Shown here: positions 43,929 to 52,245 of the stretch, piece after piece
Layout: each line of letters starts with the position of its first letter
How positions within the stretch are numbered: the stretch's first letter is position 1
Translations under genes and position numbers: made by a program
The notes under the pieces: model-generated
The model's input: the letters and a program-made list of their open reading frames with translations, nothing else
The model's database searches: none
Told to the model about the DNA's origin: nothing
DNA from: Candidatus Nomurabacteria bacterium
Lineage (GTDB): Bacteria; Patescibacteria; Paceibacteria; UBA9973
Direction: 5' to 3'
Assembly (NCBI GenBank): GCA_026396015.1
Contig: JAPLXP010000014.1
Coordinates: forward strand, 1-64,000
Length of the DNA: 64,000 nt

Positions 43929-45806
43929 TTATCGAATTATGTAGCCCAATCTAGAAATTTTTTCTGAAATATTGCCCATTATTTGATTTATCTCATCATC
44001 AGTGAGAGTTTTTTCATAAGATTGAAAAACTAATCGATATGCGTAAGAAATTTTTCCAACCTCGCCCGGTACATCTGAGGGTTTTACGAATTTATCTACT
44101 AGCTGTGGTTCACGAACGAGCAATTCTGTTCCAAATTCTTTGTAAATGTTTTTCAATTCATCTGATTCCACATTTTCAGGTACCCACACTGAAATATCGC
44201 GAGTCATAAATGGAAATGTTGACCATGACTTGAATAGAATTGAAGCGGAGTCAGAAGTGCTTTCAAAAATAGTCTGGCCGAGCTCCCCTTTTTCTCCTGC
44301 GAGGAGATCCGAGGACTTTTTTGAAAGTACTTCTGATGTAGCTATAGTATAAATAAATTCATTTAAACTCGTCTCTTTTACTTCTTTTTTATTCGCAAAA
44401 CATACATGAATTTCTTCTTTATCTCCAGAGAAAACTGTACCTATTTCAAAAATTTTAACTTCATTTAGACCCAAGAATGGAGCATTTAATTTATTCAGAT
44501 TAAAACTCTCTTTTAGGCCATCAATCAAATTCTTTCTCAAAAAATTTTTATCAGAAGCAGAGGCTAATACTTCTATATCCCCTTTATTTGTAAAGCCATA
44601 TGTCATCACCTCGCGATATCCATCACGAAGTAGAATTTCTTTTGCTTTCAAAATATTTTCATATACATCGTTCACTTTTGAGACAAAAGAAAGCTTTGGA
44701 ATTGTCGGGATGACCTTGTCGTAACCTATCACACGTCCAATCTCTTCAGCCATGTCATTCATCGTCACGAGATCGCGACGAGCTAGTGGTATTGTGACAG
44801 TCCATTCCCCTTTTTCAAAGTCATTTGCATAACCAAAACTATAATCATTCATAAATTTTTCAATCTGCTGATTTGAAATTTCCAAACCTAACATTTTTGA
44901 AATATATTCTGTCGTGAATTTCAGAGTTTTTTGAATTTCAGGATTTGGGTATACATCTACGATGTCCTCAAATACTGCCTCCGGGAACATTTCAGATATT
45001 AATGCAGACAATTCCTTCATAGCAAAAGGGCAAGTCGAAGCTGAAAGATTATTCTCAAATCTTTTTGCTGAATCAGTCAGGATTCCTAGTCTGCGCGCAG
45101 TCTTGCGGACTGTAGCAGCATCAAAACTCGCAACTTCAAGTAATATATCTGCAGTAGAGTCAGAAACTCCTGAATCAAATCCACCTTTGACTCCAGCGAG
45201 AGCTAAAGTTTTTTCTCCGTCAGTGATGACTAGATCATTTGATTTTAATTTTGCGATGGTACCCTCTCTGCCTACCAATTTTAATTCTTCTCCTTCAATT
45301 GCATTGCGAACTACAATAGTTTCATTCGCAAATTTACTCAAATCAAATGAATGAGTGGGATTTCCACAATTGTACATTACTAAATTTGTCGCATCTACAA
45401 TATTATTTATCGAGCGTTGACCTATTGATTCTAGATGAGTGACTACCCATTCTGGAGATGGACCAATCTTGATTCCACGTACAATACGCCCCATATAGCG
45501 ATTACATCTATCTGTATCTAATGTAATTTTTAGATTTGTAGGTTTTGGTTCTGGTATCTTGTATACACGATCAGGGTCATTGAAATTCAGGCCCAGCTGT
45601 CCTGCGAGTTCGCGAGCCATACCACTATGTGATAGTAGATCTGGGGCACGATTCGGCAAGATATTCACGTCAAAAATAGTATCACCATTTGGTAATTTTT
45701 CTACACCATCCACCTCGGTCAGGTGGTATGTCAAAATATCAGCTATTTTATCAGCCTCGGGAATTTCTGGTATATACCATTTGAGCCAGTTGTAAGATAT
45801 TTTCAT
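43929..45806 (-). CDS. pheT: Phenylalanyl-tRNA synthetase beta subunit, shortened
   Basis: It forms the tetrameric PheRS with PheS. The order is B1 core (MKISYNWLKWYIPEIPEADK), B3/B4 editing domain (NIVDATNLVMYNCGNPTHSFD), B5, the inactive catalytic-like domain and the C-terminal FDX-ACB anticodon domain (STFPFMTRDISVWVPENV). The 625 residues are about 170 fewer than in E. coli because the tRNA-binding EMAP-like B2 insertion is missing. It lies five bases after pheS. Confidence 0.95.
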   Translation of the reverse strand: MKISYNWLKWYIPEIPEADKIADILTYHLTEVDGVEKLPNGDTIFDVNILPNRAPDLLSHSGMARELAGQLGLNFNDPDRVYKIPEPKPTNLKITLDTDRCNRYMGRIVRGIKIGPSPEWVVTHLESIGQRSINNIVDATNLVMYNCGNPTHSFDLSKFANETIVVRNAIEGEELKLVGREGTIAKLKSNDLVITDGEKTLALAGVKGGFDSGVSDSTADILLEVASFDAATVRKTARRLGILTDSAKRFENNLSASTCPFAMKELSALISEMFPEAVFEDIVDVYPNPEIQKTLKFTTEYISKMLGLEISNQQIEKFMNDYSFGYANDFEKGEWTVTIPLARRDLVTMNDMAEEIGRVIGYDKVIPTIPKLSFVSKVNDVYENILKAKEILLRDGYREVMTYGFTNKGDIEVLASASDKNFLRKNLIDGLKESFNLNKLNAPFLGLNEVKIFEIGTVFSGDKEEIHVCFANKKEVKETSLNEFIYTIATSEVLSKKSSDLLAGEKGELGQTIFESTSDSASILFKSWSTFPFMTRDISVWVPENVESDELKNIYKEFGTELLVREPQLVDKFVKPSDVPGEVGKISYAYRLVFQSYEKTLTDDEINQIMGNISEKISRLGYIIR

Positions 45807-45811
45807 ATATT

Positions 45812-46516
45812 TTAAAATTGATTAAGTCTCAAGTCTCCCTGGTAAAGAAGTCGTACATCTGGAATATTCCATTTGATCATAGCAATACGATCGAGTCCTC
45901 CTCCAAAAGCAAAACCTTGGACCTTTTCCGGATCAAGACCTGCATTCTTCAGTACAGTCGGATGAATCATGCCACCCCCCATCATCTCTAGCCATTTACC
46001 ATTGAACTTTGCATGCACTTCTACAGAAGGCTCGGTAAAAGGAAAGAAACTAGGACGGAATTCTATCTCCACATCAGGACCTAGAACTTTTTTATAGAAT
46101 TCTACGAGCACACCCTTCATATGAGAAAGATTTATATTCTGACCTATCATGAATCCATCAATCTGGTGGAATTGCATCTCATGAGTAGCGTCAGTCGATT
46201 CATTGCGGAAAACTTTACCAACAGAAATATACGCGCCCTCTGTCATATTTTCTTTTGCCATCTTTTCTAGGTTGCGAGCAGTAGTATTTGTAGCATGAGT
46301 ACGGAGAACTGCATCAGGAGAGTTTTTGATATAAAAAGTATCCTGCATATCACGAGCAGGGTGATCCTTTGGCACATTTAGTGCGTCGAAGTTGTACCAA
46401 GTAGTCTCGAGCTCTGGAGCGAGAGATACCTCGAATCCAAGGCCAGTAAATAGATCGTAGGCCTGATTCTGTAGGATAGTTAGTGGGTGAAGTGACCCCT
46501 TTTCATATTCATTCAT
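45812..46516 (-). CDS. pheS: Phenylalanyl-tRNA synthetase alpha subunit, catalytic core only
   Basis: The catalytic subunit of PheRS. Visible are HPLTILQNQAYDLFTGLGFEV, FDALNVPKDHPARDMQDTFY, motif 2 (GKVFRNESTDATHEMQFHQIDG) and motif 3 (GFAFGGGLDRIAMIKW). With 234 residues it lacks the N-terminal coiled coil of about 90-100 residues that normally grips tRNA-Phe. The ATG at 46516 is seven bases after TGCTATATT, so no longer N-terminus is expected. The decayed reverse transcriptase ends immediately upstream. Confidence 0.95.
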   Translation of the reverse strand: MNEYEKGSLHPLTILQNQAYDLFTGLGFEVSLAPELETTWYNFDALNVPKDHPARDMQDTFYIKNSPDAVLRTHATNTTARNLEKMAKENMTEGAYISVGKVFRNESTDATHEMQFHQIDGFMIGQNINLSHMKGVLVEFYKKVLGPDVEIEFRPSFFPFTEPSVEVHAKFNGKWLEMMGGGMIHPTVLKNAGLDPEKVQGFAFGGGLDRIAMIKWNIPDVRLLYQGDLRLNQF

Positions 46517-46523
46517 ACGTTTA

Positions 46524-46532
46524 AATATAGCA
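46524..46532 (-). promoter_or_regulatory. Extended -10 promoter of pheST
   Basis: TGCTATATT with TATATT at 46529-46524, seven bases before the pheS ATG. It lies within two bases of the reverse transcriptase fragment stop. Confidence 0.5.
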
Positions 46533-46534
46533 TT

Positions 46535-46922
46535 TTACCCTAATTTTTCCAAAAGCTCTTTCTTCAATTTATACCCATCCCCCCACTTCAGCATACCTAA
46601 ATAAGAATTCACGCTCTCTTCTTTAAAATTATTCTTTTTCAAATTCCTAAACATTCTCTTCTTTGTCGCTGTTCGTAATACTCTATTATTAGCAATAATG
46701 TACCCAGCCTAGGAAATCAAGTCCTGATGCTAGAGTTTTAATATATACTTTTTCTGGATGTAGTTGTAGTTTTAAATTTTTATTTAAAAAATCTGAAATT
46801 ACAGGTAAAAAATTCTCAAGATATAATTTATCATCAGAAAGTATCACAAAATCATCCGCATATCTCTCGTAGTATTTTACTTTTGATTCAGCGGAATCAT
46901 GTCGCTTATCTATTCTGCATGA
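46535..46922 (-). pseudogene. Reverse transcriptase remnant of a diversity-generating retroelement
   Basis: The minus strand encodes YYERYADDFVILSDDKLYLE with the RT catalytic YADD box, then LKLQLHPEKVYIKTLASGLDFLGW; near 46702-46706 an extra base shifts the frame, and the protein continues as NNRVLRTATKKRMFRNL and SYLGMLKWGDGYKLKKELLEKLG to a stop at 46535. This is the C-terminal part of a DGR/group II-like RT. All N-terminal RT motifs (about the first half) are missing. It therefore cannot be active. Confidence 0.85.
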
Positions 46923-47179
46923 ATACGAATCGTATATAAATTTCTTGTCGAAATATGGGTGTCGTTGTCAAACTTGTTCACATTGAGCTTCAAGCAACCA
47001 TCGTCATCAAAGTTGACATCAGCAACAAAGAAATTATAAGATATCCCATCTATTCCACTGCATATTAAATCATAATAATGCTGTATTTTATTTTGAACCA
47101 AGAGTTCAAAGAATATCTTACCTACAAAATATTTTTTATTGGTTTCTACTATGATCACGCTTTGAGAAGATATCTCCAC
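46910..47179 (-). pseudogene. Template-repeat-bearing open frame, decayed
   Basis: A GTG-initiated frame of 89 residues whose middle part, FFVADVNFDDDGCLKLNVNK, is the same as the C-terminal variable region of the next gene apart from asparagine- and lysine-rich positions. Its last 18 residues are unrelated (THISTRNLYTIRIHAE) and mark a deletion junction with the RT remnant. The N-terminal 45 residues are unrecognised. It is probably not a functional protein. Confidence 0.6.
46960..47033 (-). repeat. DGR template repeat (TR), truncated at its 3' end
   Basis: On the minus strand this 74-bp segment matches the variable repeat at 47411-47484. Over 46961-47033 there are nine differences, and eight are at template adenines: AAC to CGC, AAT to TAT, AAC to GAC, AAG to GGG, AAC to TAC, and one more A to T. 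One G-to-A change is the exception. The homology stops at 46960, before the region matching the end of the variable repeat. Confidence 0.8.
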
Positions 47180-47284
47180 TCAAATTCTGGATAATAACAA
47201 AAACATACCTTTTATCCTAAGTTTCAGTATAAAGATTAAGTAATAGACCGAGGATATCAAAAGAATACGAGTTTAGTATACAAA

Positions 47285-47318
47285 AATCCCCCAGTACACG
47301 CAAAGTGTCTGAGGGATT
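47285..47318. terminator. Hairpin just downstream of the DGR target gene
   Basis: AATCCC-CAG-ACAC pairs with GTGT-CTG-GGGATT around GCAAA with two small bulges or mismatches. It lies about 20 bases after the target stop. It may be a terminator; a hairpin in this position is also a known requirement for DGR retrohoming. Confidence 0.6.
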
Positions 47319-47339
47319 AAGAAATTAAGGGTCTAAATT

Positions 47340-48020
47340 TTAAATTACTGAGTGAACAAGCGCTGTAGCTGGGACAACAACACGAGACTGATTGCTCGCA
47401 CACCAAACATCGATGTAGTCAAACCCGTCCACATAGAGCTTCAAGCAACCATCGTCATCAAAGCGGACATCAGCAACAAAGAAACTTTCGCCTTCCTTAA
47501 AAAGAAAGAATGTGGCATAGCCATTTGTACGAAGTTTATCTTTATTTTTTTCACAGAAGTTTTTGATTTGCGCCTGGGTCATACAGAGTGCTTCTAAATC
47601 CTTATTGAAAGAACCGAAAATAGTCCTGTAATCGCCATCCTTGTGCATCTCAAATACTTTCATTTCGGATTTCTCCGTTTTAGGTTGAGTATTAATTAAA
47701 TTCCAATCTTTTAAATTGGTACTCAAGTACCCTGTAAACAAGTCTCCTGCATAATGAAGTCCTGACTCTTTTGTACCTCCGCATTCATCAACAAAAATTT
47801 CTTCTTCACAATGCAACTCGGTAAGGTGGGATGTTTTTACAGGTTCAGTGGACTTTAATCCAAAAATCTTCATCCTATCTTTAAGACTCATTTTGTGAAA
47901 ACCAATAAGACAATTTATGTAATCAGAGTTTTGTTTTCTGTACGCTGACCATAAATTTTTGTCTACTTCTTTTTGTAGGCCTTCAATGTTTGAAGGATCT
48001 ACGATGAATTTTTGTATCAT
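47340..48020 (-). CDS. Target protein of a diversity-generating retroelement
   Basis: The 226 residues have no signal peptide or membrane segment. The C-terminus, FFVADVRFDDDGCLKLYVDG followed by FDYIDVWCASNQSRVVVPA, is the DGR variable pattern: aromatic and small residues at sites where the template has asparagine codons, ending in RVVVPA. Such domains usually form a C-type-lectin-like ligand-binding surface. The N-terminal 170 residues (MIQKFIVDPSNIEGLQKEVD) match nothing I know. It is expressed from a consensus promoter, so the last diversified version may still be in use. Confidence 0.85.
   Translation of the reverse strand: MIQKFIVDPSNIEGLQKEVDKNLWSAYRKQNSDYINCLIGFHKMSLKDRMKIFGLKSTEPVKTSHLTELHCEEEIFVDECGGTKESGLHYAGDLFTGYLSTNLKDWNLINTQPKTEKSEMKVFEMHKDGDYRTIFGSFNKDLEALCMTQAQIKNFCEKNKDKLRTNGYATFFLFKEGESFFVADVRFDDDGCLKLYVDGFDYIDVWCASNQSRVVVPATALVHSVI
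47411..47484 (-). repeat. DGR variable repeat (VR) in the target gene
   Basis: The segment aligned to the template repeat; the true VR probably extends further to the VVVPA codons near 47365, where the template is lost. Differences from the template are almost wholly A-specific. Confidence 0.8.
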
Positions 48021-48067
48021 CTTTTTGTTTTTAAATAACTAGATCGTTAGTTCACTAGTTCAGGAGT

Positions 48068-48097
48068 ATTATATCACAAAATATGCCTGCAAGTCAA
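48068..48097 (-). promoter_or_regulatory. Consensus promoter of the DGR target gene
   Basis: TTGACT (48097-48092), an 18-base spacer ending TGA, and TATAAT (48073-48068). The ATG at 48020 is 47 bases downstream, so unlike most genes here the mRNA has a leader. Confidence 0.75.
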
Positions 48098-48187
48098 GCT
48101 TAAAAAGGCTATATTTTAAAGGGTTTTGTGTGGATATTGCAGGATTTAATAGATTATGATACAGTATACGTACTAGTGGCTTCGGCC

Positions 48188-48312
48188 TCCGAGAAAGCTC
48201 CCGCAAGGGAGCTTTCGATTTTATACTTGCAGTCTATATAACAGTATGGTATTATAAAAATATTGAGAGGTTGCCTCTCTTGCTCGCAAGAGCCGATAGC
48301 CCCGCAAGGGGC
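48188..48312. other. Series of GC-rich hairpins with GCAA-type loops
   Basis: In order: GAAAGCTCCC-GCAA-GGGAGCTTTC with a T-run (about 48193-48216), GAGAGG-TT-GCCTCTC, CTTGC-TCG-CAAG, and ATAGCCCC-GCAA-GGGGCTAT just after the toxin gene stop. The first is a plus-strand terminator shape. The others together probably end the toxin transcript and may form a compact RNA. No gene is seen between 48021 and 48314. Confidence 0.6.
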
Positions 48313-48314
48313 TA

Positions 48315-48707
48315 TTATAATTTATAAAGCTTACTAAAGTATTCTTGTATTTTAGAATATTCTTCGTCTGAAAGAATATATTTCCTCTCTGTAAGTCTCC
48401 TCTTGTCAAAACTACGTATCTGATACACTAGTGCTGTATGCAAAATACCGTCATCTGTTTTTATAATACAAGAATATTTTCTATTTTTAACTTTTGAGGT
48501 AAGTGGTATACCAATAAAACTTTCACTACCTTCGGCATTTATCACAAGAACTGGTCTTGTATAATCATCCCCTTTACCATACACCTCACTACCCACATTC
48601 ATCCCAATACTACACCACCAAATTTCTTTTTCTTGTGGATGATTAAATGTTTCATTTTGATCAATCTTTATTTTCTTTTTATTCCACTTATCAAAATCTT
48701 TATCCAT
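48315..48707 (-). CDS. MazF/PemK-type toxin, no antitoxin nearby
   Basis: MazF/PemK proteins are sequence-specific RNA endonucleases of type II toxin-antitoxin systems. The fold is seen in EIWWCSIGMNVGSEVYGKG, DYTRPVLVINAEG, SFIGIPLTSKVKNRKYSC, and HTALVYQIRSFDKRRLTER, with the usual conserved arginine, threonine and serine sites. The N-terminal 28 residues are extra. No small antitoxin gene precedes or follows. The start is six bases after TGATATAAT, so the transcript is leaderless. Confidence 0.85.
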   Translation of the reverse strand: MDKDFDKWNKKKIKIDQNETFNHPQEKEIWWCSIGMNVGSEVYGKGDDYTRPVLVINAEGSESFIGIPLTSKVKNRKYSCIIKTDDGILHTALVYQIRSFDKRRLTERKYILSDEEYSKIQEYFSKLYKL

Positions 48708-48713
48708 ATTTAA

Positions 48714-48722
48714 ATTATATCA
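48714..48722 (-). promoter_or_regulatory. Extended -10 promoter of the toxin gene
   Basis: TGATATAAT with TATAAT at 48719-48714, six bases before the ATG at 48707. Confidence 0.6.
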
Positions 48723-48739
48723 CTACTAACCCCTGAGTT

Positions 48740-51721
48740 CTATGCTGATTTATATATTCTAGCCCTCGCGCAGTTTGGACATACGGAATCCCTGCCGTAG
48801 GATTTGAAATTACATGGACGGTTTATCCACACACCAGTTTTTAAATCTCTATCATACTCAGTAATATCACGGACCAATAGATCAATCTCCTCATTTGTGA
48901 TACTCGTCTTGTAAATACCATTCTTGTCTCCCTTTTTGGCCTCTAGGAATTCCAATTGAGATTCTGATACTCGATCATTGTTATTCGCACCGTGAATAAG
49001 GTACGAGTACATTGCGAGTTGTCGCATATAGCTACTCATACTCTCGTTTTCGCCCCGTTTTTCAATTTCTGATTTTGTTTTTACGCTACCTGTCTTGAAA
49101 TCCGTCACTCGAAAAGTATTTTTTTCTATCTCCTCTGTCAGGTCCACCTTTCCATAGAAAAGTAAGCTTGGAAAGCGAGAATCTCGATACGATAGCGGTC
49201 GCTCTGTCATATAATTCTTTATATTGGGCAGTCTTTCCTTTACCCAGACAGATACTATTCCGACAGCTTCTTTTTGTAATCTTTTAACCATTGATTCTTC
49301 ATAAATATTTTGCTTGTGTATCTGATCGAGGATTATATCTTCAAGCAAATCTCCGTTCTTCTTCAATACTTGCTCGATCGTACCGTGAACCACATTACCA
49401 AAGACTAGACTCTCAGAAACTACGTCCGGCAAGCGCAATAGATTCCTAAAATACCACTTCCATGGGCATTCAAAAAAGTTGTTCAGCATCGTCACCGATA
49501 CCTTTGTCTTTTGGTATTCCTCAGCGACCATATCGGTCAGATCTTTCGTTGAAAAATCTACCTCTGCATGAGGTACAGCAGTGACATATGATTTTGGGTC
49601 CCTGCTCAGAATTTGTTCTTCTACTTGATTGAAATTTTTCTTTATAAATAGGTCTTCTGGCAGTTCCGCGATGATATGTGACAATTCCTGATCGCCACCT
49701 GTATATGAGTATCTAGAATATGAAAAAGTACAGAATCGCTTTGCTCGAGTCAGTGCTACATAGAGCTGCTTTTTCACCACTTCAGCATCTTTTTCTTCTA
49801 TTTTATTTTGTACATCTTCTGGGAGTGTGAATGCCTGCTTTTTGCCATGCATCAATGTCTTTTCATCCATATGAGCCACCCAGACGAAATCAAATTCCAA
49901 TCCTTTTGAGGAGTGAAGTGTCAGAACCTTTACACCTTTGTCGCCATAGAATACGTCTAGTGGTAGATCCTCGCCATAAGATTTGAGTCGGTCGATAAAG
50001 TCGATAAATCTTTTCAGTGTGAATTTCTGATGCTCCCGCTCGCTCTTTTCCCTCTCCCCTTGCGCTAGGTGCAGTACTGTACGCACCACCTCCACGCGAC
50101 GAATCAGATCATCGTGATTCTCTGCTGTATCTAGTAGTAGACTCTCGCCCACATATTGGACTAATTCGTACACATCACGAGTATTGGATTCCTCAATATA
50201 GGATTTCAATTTATCACCCCAGGAATTCACTGGATCAATACCTGTAAATAAATCTTTTTTGCCGCCACCGAGATCCTCTACGGATAGCTTGTAAGTATTC
50301 ACACTCTGCAAAAACTTATGTGCCGAGAGTGGTGGTATCTTATTTATCGGATCAAACAAAGATTCAGAGATAGAGATATTGTCATATGGATTTAATACTA
50401 TTCGAAGTGCCCGAATCAGAGTATCTGCCTCGGGTACACCAAAGAGTGTCAGTATGCCTGATGAAGCCACAGGTATACCGCGATCTCGGAGTATCTGCAC
50501 AGCGTTTTTGACTTGATAATTTTTTGGCACAAGAATCGTGCATTCATCAGGACTCACACCATCTGCCACCTTCGCCTCTATCTCCATAGCAGCAGCAATG
50601 ATCTCGTCACGAGGATATTCGCATTCATAGAGCTGTAGTTTATGCATCTCTCCATGATTACTCTTGAGTTTTTCCAGTGTCATCGAACTTCGCAGTAGTG
50701 TGTCTGCACTATCGAGAATCGCCTGTGTAGAACGATAATTCTCCACCAATGTGATCAACTTTGCTTTACCAAAAAGCGTCTTAAAACTCTCAAAATATTC
50801 GATAGACGCACCCCCAAAACCATAGATGAGCTGTCGGTCATCACCCACAACGAATATATTTGGCAATTCTGTATCGTGCCAGATAGCACGAAGTATCGCA
50901 TTCTGCGTAGCACTACTATCCTGATGCTCGTCTACGAGTGCATACAGATATCGCTCGCGAATAGTCGCCTGTGCATCATCGGAATTTACCAGAATATGCC
51001 ATGCGTATTTGAGCACATCATCATAATCACAGAGACCTCGCTCCTCTTTTAATTTCTCGTATTCACGATAGAAAATTACGACTTCTTTTGTCCTCTCGAG
51101 TCCATCGATTTTCTTTTCTACTTCTTTTTTAAGTTGTCCTTTGCTCTCGCCACGACTAGAAATACTATCCGGGTCATTCTTGATCCGATCAATCTCGAAA
51201 TTTATAGATGCCAAAAACTCTTCAGGCTTTATATTTTCTCTTTTCAATAATGAAATCAGACTTTTGATATCTCGGAAAAACATGCCTGAATTACCTCGTG
51301 GACGAATGTAGACCCAGCTACCATTCTCTAGAATCTCATCCACGAGGGCGATATTGCTCGTCTCATCTAGTATCACCGGTGGCTTTTGCATGTCGAGAAC
51401 CTGGTGGAATTCCTCGAGTATATTCATAGCAAAACTATGAAAAGTAGAAATCTTGATCTGTGTAGCTGGAGGGCCAATATATTTCAATAAACGCTTACGC
51501 ATCTCTTGCACCCCAGAATTAGTAAAAGTTAGACATAAAATTTCGTTTGGTTGTGTTTGGTTTGAACTATTTAAAATATAAGCAATACGCAGTGACAATA
51601 CCTGAGTTTTTCCAGTACCGGGACCCGCCACTACCATCACTGGACCGTCGATAGTATCTACGGCCAATTTTTGCTCTTTATTTAGCTTTTTATATGCAGA
51701 ATTATATAAGTCTTGATTCAT
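48740..51721 (-). CDS. UvrD/Rep-family helicase fused to a PD-(D/E)XK nuclease
   Basis: Superfamily 1 helicase motifs: Walker A GPGTGKTQ (about residue 33), LTFTNSGVQEMRKRL, DEHQDSS, GDDRQLIYGFGGA, LVENYRS, VLTLHSSKGLEFDFVW, and VALTRAKRF. The last 280 residues are a RecB-type nuclease (FECPWKWYFRN, FGNVVHGTIEQ, KVDL..., VTDFKTGS) with C-terminal cysteines (CNF...VCPNC) that likely hold an iron-sulfur cluster. It probably processes DNA ends for recombination. The 993 residues match related CPR proteins; no AddB or RecC partner is next to it. Confidence 0.92.
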   Translation of the reverse strand: MNQDLYNSAYKKLNKEQKLAVDTIDGPVMVVAGPGTGKTQVLSLRIAYILNSSNQTQPNEILCLTFTNSGVQEMRKRLLKYIGPPATQIKISTFHSFAMNILEEFHQVLDMQKPPVILDETSNIALVDEILENGSWVYIRPRGNSGMFFRDIKSLISLLKRENIKPEEFLASINFEIDRIKNDPDSISSRGESKGQLKKEVEKKIDGLERTKEVVIFYREYEKLKEERGLCDYDDVLKYAWHILVNSDDAQATIRERYLYALVDEHQDSSATQNAILRAIWHDTELPNIFVVGDDRQLIYGFGGASIEYFESFKTLFGKAKLITLVENYRSTQAILDSADTLLRSSMTLEKLKSNHGEMHKLQLYECEYPRDEIIAAAMEIEAKVADGVSPDECTILVPKNYQVKNAVQILRDRGIPVASSGILTLFGVPEADTLIRALRIVLNPYDNISISESLFDPINKIPPLSAHKFLQSVNTYKLSVEDLGGGKKDLFTGIDPVNSWGDKLKSYIEESNTRDVYELVQYVGESLLLDTAENHDDLIRRVEVVRTVLHLAQGEREKSEREHQKFTLKRFIDFIDRLKSYGEDLPLDVFYGDKGVKVLTLHSSKGLEFDFVWVAHMDEKTLMHGKKQAFTLPEDVQNKIEEKDAEVVKKQLYVALTRAKRFCTFSYSRYSYTGGDQELSHIIAELPEDLFIKKNFNQVEEQILSRDPKSYVTAVPHAEVDFSTKDLTDMVAEEYQKTKVSVTMLNNFFECPWKWYFRNLLRLPDVVSESLVFGNVVHGTIEQVLKKNGDLLEDIILDQIHKQNIYEESMVKRLQKEAVGIVSVWVKERLPNIKNYMTERPLSYRDSRFPSLLFYGKVDLTEEIEKNTFRVTDFKTGSVKTKSEIEKRGENESMSSYMRQLAMYSYLIHGANNNDRVSESQLEFLEAKKGDKNGIYKTSITNEEIDLLVRDITEYDRDLKTGVWINRPCNFKSYGRDSVCPNCARARIYKSA

Positions 51722-51727
51722 AAACCC

Positions 51728-51733
51728 ATTATA
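51728..51733 (-). promoter_or_regulatory. -10 box of the helicase-nuclease gene
   Basis: A perfect TATAAT, six bases before the ATG at 51721. No -35 or TGN extension is seen. Confidence 0.5.
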
Positions 51734-51757
51734 CCCCGAGGGTCAGGAAAATAAAAA

Positions 51758-51788
51758 AACCACTATAAAATTATATTTTATAGTGGTT
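51758..51788. terminator. Terminator after the hypothetical gene at 51804
   Basis: AACCACTATAAAA pairs perfectly with TTTTATAGTGGTT around TTATA. Confidence 0.8.
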
Positions 51789-51803
51789 AAATACTTTCTT
51801 TCT

Positions 51804-52154
51804 CTAATCTTTAACAATTTCTTTAACCTTATCAATTAAATGATTGTGTGATTCAAAATTGAAAATTCCAGGACCATCTGGTTTGATGGGTGAAAGTGTC
51901 GAAGCTAAAAAAGCTTTGGATTCAGAATTCAATTGCTCAACAACAACATGAGGAGCGGACCCTGGGTAGCTAAAATTTGCATAATGCAAATAGAAGTAAT
52001 CTTCATGAATATGATTTTCAAGATCATCATACTCAATAAATACCAATACCATGGATGGCAAGTGTTTTTCAAACGTTTTATTTAAAAGCAAAACATCAAC
52101 ACTACCTCCTTCTAAGCTCTCTAGGAGCACAACTAACTTTTTCTTCTTATTCAT
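51804..52154 (-). CDS. Small cytoplasmic protein of unknown function
   Basis: No family recognised. The 116 residues look alpha/beta: LVVLLESLEGGSVDVLLLN, SMVLVFIEYDDLENHIHEDYF, then a Ser/Pro-rich part and a basic C-terminal helix. No signal or membrane segment. It is alone, divergent from the ABC exporter, with its own TATAAT about 20 bases upstream of the ATG. Confidence 0.55.
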   Translation of the reverse strand: MNKKKKLVVLLESLEGGSVDVLLLNKTFEKHLPSMVLVFIEYDDLENHIHEDYFYLHYANFSYPGSAPHVVVEQLNSESKAFLASTLSPIKPDGPGIFNFESHNHLIDKVKEIVKD

Positions 52155-52230
52155 AATAAAATCATATATTTGTGTATATTATAGCATAAATCATACGCAT
52201 TTGTCAAATCACAAAAAGTGTTGCTCTGTA

Positions 52231-52239
52231 TGATATAAT
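52231..52239 (+). promoter_or_regulatory. Extended -10 promoter of the ABC exporter gene
   Basis: TGATATAAT at 52231-52239 ends six bases before the ATG at 52246. Confidence 0.6.
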
Positions 52240-52245
52240 CCTCCA

